Shown piece after piece: positions 22,827 to 34,160 of a stretch of 64,000 nucleotides of DNA. Made by a program: the position numbers and the translations under genes. Each line of letters starts with the position of its first letter. The first letter of the stretch is position 1. Under the pieces are notes generated by a model. It searched no databases. It saw nothing but the letters and a program-made list of their open reading frames with translations, and was not told the DNA's origin. This stretch comes from Pyricularia pennisetigena (Eukaryota; Ascomycota; Sordariomycetes; Magnaporthales; Pyriculariaceae), in the NCBI RefSeq assembly GCF_004337985.1, contig NC_043743.1, positions 3,084,543 to 3,148,542 on the forward strand, given 5' to 3'.

Positions 22827-25800
22827 CTACGAATCTTGAATTCCGGTGAGGAACGAGCGGGCTAGGTTGGCCACAATCTCCATCTGCCTCTCGTTGACCC
22901 CTTCGCTATCCCTTAGCTGGCGAGCTGGCTTTTCGAATCGATTCCAGACCAAAAGATATTTGTTGCCCGTCTGGAGGTTGAACCCGATGCTCTGCAGAGA
23001 ATCCTCCATGCGCTGCTTGGAGCGAATCATAGTCAGGTCATCGCGTCGGACAGCCGCTATCGTCTGCTTCGTTTCGATCGCGTAAATGACTGCCAGCCGG
23101 ACGCACTCGTAGACCAGTGCCGCCAGCCCAGTAGCCAGTGCGGTGGCGACCGAAGATCCGGTATGAGAAGCGAACGCGTCAAAGCCATTGTCGGTTCCGA
23201 CGTCGCTGTACAGGGGCTTCATGACGACGTCGTGGCCGGGGAACACAAAGCTGAGATCCTGGCCACCGCCGACAAAGTCGGCAGTTTTGCCCGTCGCCCG
23301 GGCCGCGCCGATGCGGAACGTGTAGTTGGGATTCGAAGCGTGTGGGTAGGTAAACTCTGGGAAGCTCCCCTGGTCGCTCGCCGCACAGAACATGAGCACG
23401 TCTTTGGAGTGGGCAAACCGAATCGCATCGTCAAAAGCCGTTTTCTCCACAGCATCCTCTGGTGGCTTTGTGGTCCACGACATGCAGATGACTTGGGCGC
23501 CTATCTCGGTCGCATGCCTTATAGCCTGCACGGCGCTTTGGGAGTCGATCTGAATCTTGCCCGAGTTGACCGTCCGAACAGTCTTGAGCTTGATGACATG
23601 GATTGTAGCACTGGGACAGATGCGTTGGATCAGCCGTGCCATGAGGGTGCCGTGGCCAGTTGCCGAGTTCCAGTACGGTGATACGCGCCACCAACCATCC
23701 TCCTTATAATGATCAAAGCTTTTTCCCGGAAAGTTCCTCCCACACAGTTCTTCGTGGGTAATATTCACACCATCATCGATGAGTGCTATCGTGACTGGCC
23801 TAAGAAACGGGTCATTGTGCTTTTTACGCAGTTCACGGATTTGACGAAACGATGATGCAAATTCTTCCATGCAAAGCATCCATTTATGGGGATCAACCCG
23901 ACGTTCCTGCGGCGGTGGTGTGTCGAGCGTACGGCCGAGATAATCCGGATGCCGAGTCCGTGTTGGACTGGACTCTGGCAGACCAACCTTGGGGGTTTGT
24001 CTCGGCTTGGTCTTGTTCTTGGTGCTATAGGTAGTTCCTGTAGCAGTCGATTGTCCATCTTCTGTTCCGCCCGTCCCCCAAGACTCGTTGAGTCGAACCT
24101 GGAAGGATTCCAAGTTTGCTTTTGTCCGGGATTCGCATTCGAGGCCCTACACAAGTCAATGGCAGTGTCAGAAACGAGCAGCAATGAAAATACCCGCCCA
24201 AGAACTGTTTGCTTACCCGGACTTGTTTGACAGTGATCTTTTCTAGCGCAGGAAGCTTGCAAAGTCCTTCTCCCTTCTCGCTCCACGATCGGAGCACGGC
24301 GTTGCGTCCGCCCCAATACAAATGTACCTCACGAAGCTTGTCACCTATGTGATGGAGTGTGGTCACGTCGAGATCCTCAAGTTTCCAGTCGAGGACCTCA
24401 ACATCAAACCCGGCCAGGGCTTCTTCAATAGCCTCGTCACTGTGACACGGCATTTCCATGTCATCAACCTCGACACGAATGATTCGCTTGACACCCTTTT
24501 CCCGCAACCACTTAAAAAGAGGGATCATGTCTTGTCGCCCGCTATGCAACTTGTCATTCTCGTTAACGGCGGCGTCGGTGTGTTTTTCAAGCTCTATGCG
24601 GGGAAAAGCGACATATTGTAGGACCGAGTCGAAATCGAGATGGAGGAACTGCTTGCGGAAGGCTTTCTCGCTAATCTTGGTCTCCGGTTTGGGGCCAAAA
24701 TCATACCATAGCTCCTTGTCTTTATTGTTGTTAGCATCATTTCTAGCATTATGTTTGCTTGGCCGTTCGTCCAACGCCTCATGCTATCAGGCATTGGTCC
24801 AACCTTTTTGATCGTGTACATGTATGTAGTCTAGAGCTTCTTGTGGTGACATTTGCCGCAAATATTCAAGCTTCAACAGAGACCTAACACTGTCCGAGCT
24901 TGATTGCAGGGTTGATTCTTTTGTTCCCTGGTCATGTACGCCCCTTGGCTGCCGGCCGGTGGTGGGCGAGGCACCGTGTACAACAGATTCAAGCCCGCTC
25001 GTTAAGATGGATGTATCAAGAGGCCTCCGATGCCCTGTCTGTATTGGATTAGACATGCCATGCTCGTATGGACGTAGATTCACAGAGGATCTTATGCATC
25101 ATTGGGTAACACATTCGCCAACGAGGAGACGTGCATAGGTGTAGAGGCTCACCGCAGTTAGCGAGCCACTAATGGAATCATTCCCTTGCCGTGATTGCGG
25201 CCATTTTTGGACCTCTGGCTTCCCCTCCTTGGCGGTCTTGTCTTGCTTGGATCTGTCGATTTTCTTGGCGTCATTCTCGGGTTTCTCGTCGCGTCGTGGA
25301 GCATCTGGTAGCTGACCATTTATGTAAGGTCGTGACGGGGGCTTTATTTGTTCGTTGTCAACCGAGGCTCGATACTCCCTACGCGTCCTTTCGTGATACT
25401 GGTAAGCGGAACACATCCCCAATGCATGCGTGGTGCGGCACTTCAAAGCTGCAGGCCCTCTTTCCAACATCAGCTGCACGATGGCGACCTGGTCAGGGCT
25501 GCCCTTGCTATATTCGACGGCCAGGTGTAAGGGAGTGCGGCCTCGAGAATCAGCTGCACTGAACATGCTATGCGGCACAAACTTGATAAGCTCTTGGATC
25601 AGCCTAGGCATCAGGCCACTCGAGATAGCTCTGTGCAAGCAGGTAACGCCAGCGTCCATGTCACGCTCCTCACACTCGGACTTGAGAGCTTCGCCAATTA
25701 TCTCCTTCTTCGCACTATTCATTCTGACGCACACTGCCCATGAAAACTTGATATTGCCAACCGAGATGGCGAGACTTAGAGGCGAGAGTTTCCTATCATC

Positions 25801-26157
25801 AAGGACACCCATCAAATGCGGCAACCTATTGATGGCCAAGGCCATGAGCCATTCTAGGCGTAGCTTGATGCCGTATTCTTGAGAAGCCAAAAAGTGCAGA
25901 AAGTTGCCGCCCCCCGGTCGCATTCTGCTGTGCCAAAGGTGGGAGAAGTCCTTGACAAATGTTTTTCTTTTGGAATCTCTCTCTTCTGTAGTTTCGCCTT
26001 TATCGGTTGACTTGTCAAGACGGCTTGCATCTTCGAGGTGTTGAATAAACATTGCTCTGACCCTGTCGTCGAGCTCCGGAGTTTCTGCTCCATCTCCAAG
26101 GAGCTCATCTGCCATAAAATCTCCTTCATCTTCTGACTGATAATCACGTACAGTCAT
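22827..26157 (-). CDS. ankyrin-repeat / subtilisin-like (S8) protease, about 1,040 aa, at least four exons
   Basis: Exons read: 26157-25153; from 25038 to about 24790; from about 24783 (or further in) to 24217; 24146-22827. Donors GCG|GTGAGC and CGG|GTAAGC, acceptors ATACAG and GTGTAG, all phase 0. The exon 2/3 junction is unresolved: the same frame carries TGA-TAG at 24784-24789 and needs an intron or is broken. Exon 1 holds ankyrin-like repeats ('DAGVTCLHRAISSGLMPRLI', 'SRGRTPLHLAVEYSKG'). Exon 3 has a charged linker domain. Exon 4 holds the S8 domain with all three catalytic positions: Asp in 'IALIDDGV', His in 'GHGT', Ser in 'GSSVATALATG'; the oxyanion position reads 'CAASDQG'. No signal peptide, so an intracellular protease. 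Intracellular S8 proteases of this kind are found in fungal allorecognition loci such as het-Q2, where one cleaves a gasdermin-like partner. The 299-residue gene lies directly upstream on the same strand. Confidence 0.78.
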
Positions 26158-26933
26158 TCTTTTCCTGAAGCACCTTTACCGGCTGCAAGGCGTACATTTG
26201 TCGGTGGAATAGATCAAGAGATGCTGGTGTTGAGCACAGACAGGCTCGACGCACAAGCCGGCAATCCAACAATTGACGGCGGATCATAATTCTGCCTATG
26301 GGAGTCGGAGCCACACCTTTCAGGGGAAAGTGGATTGCCAGGCAATCTATCCAGGGCATGCGTCTCCTGATCTTGTTGGACCTTTCTCAGGACCAATCCC
26401 ATCGCGCTGGCGATGAAGCCATGTACCGATGAGGTACCAGACCCCGCGCCTAGCCTTGCCAATCTGCTCGAGGGTAGGACTGTCCAAGGTTACATCAGAG
26501 AGGGGATACTGCCTCATAGCGATCAATACAAAGTAAAGTAGTGCGGTAGGTGGAATGCGACAGTTTATCCAGAGGAATCTTTTGATCGTATCGTTCCGAT
26601 TTGTAAGACGTCGCAGAGGGGGGTACTTGATCGAATTGAAAAAGTTTATGATGCTCAATGCCAAAGAGGCTTAAAGGTCAGTGGAGTAGCTTTGGCCGTG
26701 CTTGCTTGTTTGGGTATTACGTACAGTGTGTTGCGGGACAAGTGGGGTACCTACTTTAGGAGGCTGGTGCGTTCACTAAGGTATTTGTGCAACAATGAAA
26801 AGGGGGGGGTTTTTGTTTCTTTTCTTTTTTTCGCCCATCGAGATGAATGATTAATCCAGCGGCGATACTAGACACAGCATAGGCTATCTTGACTGAGCTG
26901 ATGGGCAACGGACAAATATTTGCTGTACCTACA
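26158..26933. other. intergenic between protease gene and 299-aa gene
   Basis: Holds the presumed promoter of the ankyrin-protease gene. A minus-strand open frame of 105 codons (26664-26347) encodes a hydrophobic/basic sequence that I do not recognise; it could be a decayed gene or chance. Confidence 0.35.
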
Positions 26934-27833
26934 TCATGACGGCTGTGAGAACTCCTCAAAACAGACACGGCGACCGACCACCCGCGCTTCACAGTAAGAG
27001 TACAATGGTTCCGCACCTAGGTTCTCGACTCCACGAGATCGACCTTCGTTTGTCTTCCACCCTTTCCGCTCAGCCCTGGGATTGAAAAGCACCGGATCGT
27101 CTAGTGGCACTTTCCTGAATAGACTGCCAAAATTTGTGGCCAGGTCCGCCTCGGCCTCAATCGTCACAATGGCATTGAAAGGATCGTCTGTCTCTCGCCG
27201 GACCAGTACTGCGACACGCACCGAGTCAGGCACCCCAGTCTTTTGTCTGGCGTTTTCCAACAGCCGCCAACGAGCAACCGTCTCCAGCCCCGAATTGCGA
27301 CCTGCGCCAAGATTCGTCGTGCCTGTGACCGTCGTCGCGTCGCTGACATGGCGCGTCGTTGTTTTCTGCATTTCTAGACTGCCCGTCGCCGTGAGTACCG
27401 ACGCCGCGGACCCATCAAGCCCCAGCTTGCCCCCCTTGACAATTTCTTCGTGATCCATCGTTGTCACCAAGCTCCAGCGCTCGTCGGGAGCGATGCTTAT
27501 CACCTCTGGCGGATCCTGGCCAACTGCGCAAGGGACAAACTCAATCTTGACCGTCGCCTCACGAATCCGTCTTGATTTTTTCTGCGGGTCGAAGCGAAAG
27601 CGGAACACGAGAAGTGTTGCAAACTCCATATCTGCTGCCGCACCAAAAGTACCGTGTTTGACGTCCATCAAGTCGCAATAGACGTGAAATGCATCTTGGG
27701 TTCTTTCGACGACGTTTCGTCGCTCCCAGTCTTCTGGGGATATGTTTTGTGTACGGAACTCATTGCCCCTTCCTGTCGGGGCCAACGGCACCTGAAAGAC
27801 AGAGAGCGCTTCTTCACTGTCCTGGCCCGACAT
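26934..27833 (-). CDS. conserved-looking protein of unknown function beside protease and NLR-like genes, 299 aa, single exon
   Basis: Uninterrupted 299-codon frame starting at the first ATG. No signal peptide and no membrane helix. The sequence looks like an all-beta protein: alternating hydrophobic strands ('FATLLVFRFRFDP', 'EATVKIEFVP', 'DSVRVAVLVRRE', 'NAIVTIEAEADLA') and a long Ser/Thr/Gly-rich stretch in the middle (about residues 145-185, with 'SDATTVTGTTNLG'). The pattern of well-formed motifs and normal codon use suggests a real conserved family, but I cannot name a domain. Position matters: it lies 0.78 kb upstream of, and on the same strand as, the ankyrin-S8 protease gene and 0.45 kb from the start of the divergent NLR-like gene. 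In fungi, small proteins next to such proteases can be cleavage targets that form pores; that role is only a hypothesis here. Confidence 0.65.
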   Translation of the reverse strand: MSGQDSEEALSVFQVPLAPTGRGNEFRTQNISPEDWERRNVVERTQDAFHVYCDLMDVKHGTFGAAADMEFATLLVFRFRFDPQKKSRRIREATVKIEFVPCAVGQDPPEVISIAPDERWSLVTTMDHEEIVKGGKLGLDGSAASVLTATGSLEMQKTTTRHVSDATTVTGTTNLGAGRNSGLETVARWRLLENARQKTGVPDSVRVAVLVRRETDDPFNAIVTIEAEADLATNFGSLFRKVPLDDPVLFNPRAERKGWKTNEGRSRGVENLGAEPLYSYCEARVVGRRVCFEEFSQPS

Positions 27834-28282
27834 GTGCTGCTCTCGCTGATGTCAAGAGCTTTTTTTTTTTTTTCGACAAGGTTTAGGGAGGCAGATTCTG
27901 GATGAATATCGAGGGAGATTGACTGGAATCGCAATCCACTTACATGTTATTAGGAAACAGGCATGCCGGGGCTTTTGAACATATCGCCAAGCGCCAAGCC
28001 TTGGTTCTGCAGTCAGACATGAATGGTGAGAGGTACATGAGCGGTACGGTTGCATCTCTACTGGGGATATCAGACATGGTGTGGGTATGATGAGTAACAG
28101 CCACCAATCCACCCTCCTCGATAAAACAAGCGGCTGACAGCCCATCCATGCAGAAAGACAGCAGGATCAGTAGTAGAGCTATTGAAATATGTTGGCCATC
28201 ATGCCCTGATCACAGCACCATACGAGCCCCACGACCCCCGATAGTTTGATGCTATGCGTTGAAAATACCACCGCAATTGGAT
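27834..28282. promoter_or_regulatory. divergent promoter between 299-aa gene and NLR-like gene
   Basis: 449 nt between two starts facing away from each other. Contains a T14 run near 27860-27873 and no gene. Shared control of the two genes is possible but no specific motif is identified. Confidence 0.4.
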
Positions 28283-31200
28283 ATGGCGGCAATCGTCTCA
28301 AAGACAAACATTCCTGATGCTGGAGTCCTCATAGATAACGAAAACCCGGTGGAACCTATTTCGCACCGGGGCCTGACCATTGAACGAGATGTGCAAGATG
28401 CGCAAATCGAGTATGTCGCCTCGTGCAAAACATATCATTTCTGGGAATACATACATTCTAACGAATGCAAATCGTTAGCGTTGTCGCTATCCACGGATTT
28501 GGCGGTGGAAGGAGAAAAACCTGGACTCTAGGGGCCAATGAGAATGAGTGTTGGCTCCCGACTGTTTTCCCAGGGCGAGTTATGCTCTATGGCTATGATA
28601 CCAGCATCGACTCATTGCCGTTCAGGCGACGCGATATTATCAGAGAAGCAACGCTATTTCTCCAGAGCCTTCGAGAGCATCGCGACGAGGACGACCTTTC
28701 CAGTCGACCAGTTATTTTTGTATCGCACGGTTTAGGTGGACTGATAGTCAAAGCCGTAAGTCAAGCAGCGAGAGGGATAATCGCAGGGCTGATCTTGACG
28801 CCACTGAAAGCTCCGGTGAACTGCGCTGATGGCCTCATATATACAAGGCAATTATTATTGCGTCCAGAGACCCTACGGTATATGGGTTTCTGCTGCCTGC
28901 TGTACGAGTTCTTGTCTTCTTCGAATTCCCCCATATGTCCGACAGCATGGGCTTCCTACAGGTTGATCTACGAGCACATATGACCGAGGCACTTGGAACA
29001 ACTGCAGACACAAAGGCCGAATTCCTGCTTGGCACGTCTCGCATTCTAGCTGAGACCATTGAAGAAGTAAACGGAATGTTTGTGCAGTCCAAGATGACGG
29101 TTCAAGCACACATTGTTGACTACTACAGCCAAGCCATCACCTCTGAATCCTATTTCCGAGTAAGTTTTCCTGCATATGCATGTTAGAAGTCTATATCTGG
29201 TAGGTATAGTTTGTTTACTGTAATTATGAAATTGCAGGGCTTCGGTAGAGAAATCACTAGGATGACGCCATGCTTCGGCCTTAGGAAGGGAGTCAGCAGG
29301 GAGTACAGGTCCATGACACGACTGAGTGACGATGACGTTACCGACCTGCAATCAGAAGCAGAACGTTGGATAAGTACGCTGTCCACTCAATTATATGCAC
29401 GGGTCGGTATATTTAACATCTCTTTTAAATAGAAAAGGGTCCCTCACCAGATCACGGTCGCGCGATACGAGATTTCGTCTCACAAGCCTCGCCTATGTTT
29501 CCACCTGCCCTAAACGCAATCCCTACGGAACTCATACCAGCTGTTAAAAAGCTACTAGCGGCGGATCACAACATGGTGCTGCATGTTCAGACTGCCTCTG
29601 GTGACAATTCGCATGTGTCCGAAGGCATATGGTCTTACATTTTTTCGGAAGAACATAGACACCAAATCGTCAACTTCAAGTTCGATGAAGCTGATCAGCG
29701 CTTTAGCTCCATCGACAAAATGCTACGCACCATCGTCTCTCTGCATACGTACGAACATATTACGGATGATACTGCCTGCAGTCTTGCGTCTTACTTGGCA
29801 AAGTTCTCGGCGATTGGAACACGAGACTTGCTATATTATCTCGGGCGAGTTATTCCCAATGATTTTACAGATTTTCTACCTTATGTGTATATCATCGATG
29901 GTCTCGACAAGTGCGGAGACGGTGCCATCGACTTTGTTGCTTACCTCAATCATCTACTTGGGGCTGAGGCGCACCGATTCAAAGTCGTTGTCAGGACAAG
30001 TTTAGGGGCAAACGATCATCTTCTGTCCGAATGTCAGTGAACATAGCCCGAGCTCTCTCCCCCCCCACCCCCCCTTTTAACGCTTTGCTCGTCAATACTG
30101 TTACTGATCACCGTTTCTAGCAGTTTCCCGGATACCACCCGATTTCTTAACCACTTTTGTCATGGAGCAGAAAGACGGCGACGTCAAGATCTCAACACAT
30201 CGGCTATGCATTGGCCGCGGAGGATTTACCCCTCAAACACTCACGATCCTTGATGAGCTGGAACATGTGTTTTGCGACGACTTGTGCCTGCTATCACTAT
30301 TACAGAATTGGCTGGACCCAGATTGCCGAGCTTTGGCTGCAGTGGAATGCGATCTCCAAAAAATAAAGGGCGCGACCTCAGATCGAATATTTGCAGCGTT
30401 ACTATCCGACATGCCATCAGAACGCCGCACTTGGGCTAGCGCTATATTGCTTTGGGTTTTGCTGGCCTTCCGCCCTCTTTTGACCGAAGAGCTATGTCTT
30501 CTGTCATATTCGATTCGCAGAAACACCTCTGAAGATGCTAGATACGAAAACTACCAACAAATCCTGGGTTTCTTCAACGGCATACTGAAAAACTACCATG
30601 GAGAAGTGCGTTTTGCGCATCCTGAGATCCGTACATGGCTCAAAGCCAACGCGGTCGAGTGTGGACCCGGCTTGTCTTCAACACAAGCTTGGTGGCAGAT
30701 GATCCAAGGAGAGGAGGAGGGCCACGCCCAACTTCTCAGGACATGTCTAGAATACTTGACCATGCCGAACTACTTGCACTGCTTCACGGATTGGCCGGCT
30801 GCTTATCCTTTCCCATACGCCATAGAATACTGGCCGTCCCACTACAGAATGTCTGGTAACGGCCCCGAAGCCAACACAGCAAAGGTCTTGGCTGTCCAAT
30901 TGTTGCGAGATCATGCCCTGCGGCTCCAGTGGCTGAGGCCTTACTCGTCCCATACGAACTGTTTTGCTTGTCCGGAACCTGATACTCTTGAGCCAGCCGC
31001 GATTGCCGCAAGCCTCGGGCTAGAAGATCTCGTCAACCGTCTTACTCGTATCGAAGATATCTCCAGCAGTGCCACGAGCAAGGCCGTAACTGCCATCATG
31101 GTAGAAGCGGCCAAGAGTGGCGACATCAGCATGGTACGGAGGTTTCTCCCCACTCCTTCAACACAGTTGCGGCTCGAAGACCCAGGTCTTGAAAGTCTTC

Positions 31201-34160
31201 TGAGAGCTGCAGTCACCTCTGGTTGCAGCGATATCGTGGACGAGATTTTAAAGTGCATGCCGAGTGCTCATGTGGAAGGACTCGACCTGCCTTCATGGAC
31301 TTCTGATTTGTTTCTCCTGGCCATGTGGACTGATAATCCGGCCCTCGCACGAAGCCTCCTTGACCTCGGCACAGACCCTTGTGTCAGCTTTGAAGTTGAA
31401 GACGGCCTGGACGGATATTTGGTTGGTCCTGTTGGGATTGCAGTTATGCGCAACGCGACCAGTATCATCGACTTGCTGATTGAAAGAGGGTACGACGTGA
31501 ATCCCAGGAAAGGTATCGAGCAACCGGATTTAATCAATATAATCGCCATCTGGGGCACGCCAGAGTTGATTCGGCTGCTCTACACCAACGGCCTGAACCC
31601 AGAAGCTCTGGATGATTTTGGAGAAACAGTAGTACAACGTGCCGCGGAATGGGGTTGCTACTTGGTTCTCGACACGCTATTGGGGCTAGCTGATCTTGGG
31701 CAGTATCTGCGCTATGGCTCTACTCATCCTCTCGTCACTACGGCCCGCCGCGGATACGCCAAGTCCAACGAGATCCTGCTGAATCATGGCGCAGATCCAA
31801 ACGCGAATGACGAGCGCGGCAATGCGCTCAAGTGTGCAATTCTCTCCGGTAACTGGCGAGTCTGTCAGCAATTGTTTGAACAACCTACACTTGATGTCGA
31901 CCATGGTGGTTCAGACGGCAAAGCCCCTTTACTAGTCGCCATTGGGGGGAAGTGGGAAAAGGAAATTATCAGAGGCCTACTCGAGCGCGGTGCGAACATT
32001 GAAGTCAGGGAGCCAGGAGAGTGGAAACGCACATGCCTGCTGCTGGCTTCCTCGAGGGTTTTACCCGACGGGGAGGGTTCCTCAACCGACAAGGTCATCA
32101 ACATCCTGTTGAAGTACGGTGCGGACATCACCGCTCGAGACTCTGAGGGCTGGACGTCACTCTTCACGGCTGTAACCTTTAGGCCTGTGGAAGTGGTCCA
32201 GCAGCTTATTGATGCCGGGTCCGATGTCGCTGTGGTCTGTGGATCTGACAAGCACACACCTTTGCATGAGGCAGCATATCGCCCGGAGGTGTTACCGGCT
32301 TTGTTGGCTCGAGGTCTGGATCCTTCCATCAAGGGAGTGGCAAAATATTGCCCTCTGGAGATTGCGGCCTCCAAGTCTGCGGCAGCACTCCGGCTGATGT
32401 TGAACTCTCCGCTCGAAAACCAAGCTGCCCTGTCTAATTCTCTCTTGATGGCTGTTCTGTATGGAAATGAGGAATCAGCTGGGCTGTTGCTAGAGGCTGG
32501 CGCCGACGTGAATTATGTCGACAGTGAGGGGATGCTCCTGTTGAGTTATGCAGTACACAAAGGATACGACGCCATAGTCCAGCTGCTCCTCGAGTTTCGG
32601 CCAGATGTCAATGCCAGGGACGTCCGCGGGAACAACGCATTGCACTATATCGGCCCTCTGACCTCGACGGCCGTGGTCAAACGTCTGGCAAATTCCGGGG
32701 CCAAACTGGATGCAACAGACCAATCGGGGAATACTCCGCTGGTCAACGTTATAACATTGAGCAACTGGGACCTTTTCCACTATTTGCTCACCAAAAAGGA
32801 GGTGCGGCTGGCAATAAACGTTACGGGTCGGGACGGAGCGGCTTTGCACCGCATCTGCCGCTGTAATCTTTCAAATAACCTCGAGCTTATGCAGCTCCTA
32901 GTCGACAATGGTGCCGACGTGAACCTGGAATGTGCCCGATATCGTGCAGGCACGCCGCTGTTCCAAGCCTGCTTACGGATCGGAGACAGATACGCCCCTG
33001 CAAAGGAAGAAATGGTTACCTACCTGCTTGAGAAGAACGCAAAGGTCGACAGCTTGCACACGGAAACCTCTCCGATTCACGCTGCCAGCATGTGCTGCAG
33101 TGCGAAAATTATTAAAAGACTCGTCGCCAAGGGTGCAGACCCGGAAGCTGTCGACCACCTGCATCGCAAACCGCTGCATCTAGCCTGTTATAACTCTCTT
33201 GCAGCTGTCGAGGCGCTGATCACAGCGCTCGAAGAGAAAGCCGTATCTTCTGAACCGCCATCAAGCGCGGGGTCAAGTCATGGATTTGCTCTGAAAGACG
33301 TGCTTGGAAGAGTTCCGCTGCACTACACCGTAGCGACAGGTGACATTGCTCTCATCACACATGTCCTTGAGCGGTCACTCGCCGCTGGCCTCACCGTCGA
33401 CGTGCCGGATCACGACGGCTGGACGCCGCTGTTATGGGCCCTACGCGATGTGAACATATGCGAACTGGGTGACGATGGTCCCGACCGTCGTGTAGGCGAG
33501 GTGGTCAGACTGCTACTCGATCGCGGTGCCAACCCAGCGGTCCGGGTCCGGGTGCCCGCCGTCATGGATGCGCCTGGAAATGAATGGTTTGCAGTTGATG
33601 TCGGCAGATATTACGGCAACTCCCCAGAAGTAATCAAGCTGCTTGACGAGAGGTTTCCGCAGACGCGCGACGGATACGAGTCCACCAAGATAGGTGATTT
33701 GGTTCCGAACTACTTCTGTGACGGTTGTGATTTGGTAAGTCTTTTTGTTCCTTGTGTTTTTCCTTTTTTTTTCTCCACCTCCTTTTTGTCACTTCCATCC
33801 ACGGCTCAGGTGCATGACTACCACATTTGAAGCCGACTACGAGGATCACCCGAATAAGTGTTTTCTATCAGCTAATACTTGCCTGTTTAACAATAGGGAT
33901 TGGTCGGCATCTACCACATTTGCCAGAACTGTCTGGAGAACTGTCCGGACTATACACTCTGCTTCAAGTGCTACGGCCACTATGACAAGTTTCACCCGCC
34001 GCACGACTTTGTGCAGGCAGGTACCCACCACGGCGTCAGAGATGCAGAGGTCGAGGCTGCCGGGTCGGTCGTGAAGTCGTCTTTGCGGGAGACCGGCAAC
34101 GGCAGCGATGATGATTTGGACTTGAACAGTGACGTTATTAGTGATGATGATGCTAGTTGA
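28283..34160 (+). CDS. NLR-like protein: alpha/beta-hydrolase-like, NACHT-like, ankyrin repeats, ZZ finger; 1,776 aa, seven exons
   Basis: Exons 28283-28410, 28479-28755, 28848-29159, 29238-29373, 29433-30032, 30121-33734, 33897-34160. All six introns join in phase and the total, 5,331 nt, is divisible by three. Residues about 43-240 form an alpha/beta-hydrolase-like start ('VVAIHGFGGGRRKTW', 'RPVIFVSHGLGGLIVK'); the usual GHSxG nucleophile serine is glycine at residue 127. A NACHT-like centre (about 330-480) has a good Walker B ('YVYIIDGLDKCGDG', near 437), but the Walker A position ('VQTASGDNSHVSE', near 337) has no GKT/GKS. From about 780 to 1,640 there are more than ten ankyrin repeats ('GWTSLFTAVTFRPVEVVQQL', 'NALHYIGPL', 'SPIHAASMCC'). 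The C-terminus has a ZZ zinc finger split by the last intron ('YFCDGCDL', then 'HICQNC', 'LCFKCYGHYDKFHPPHDF'). Fungal NLR-like proteins with these domain types act in self/non-self recognition and cell death; the role here is inferred. Confidence 0.85.

Noticed and set aside
26934..27833. Direct gasdermin assignment for the 299-residue protein
   Set aside because: Only genomic context supports it; I cannot see gasdermin-specific motifs, so the feature is left as unknown.
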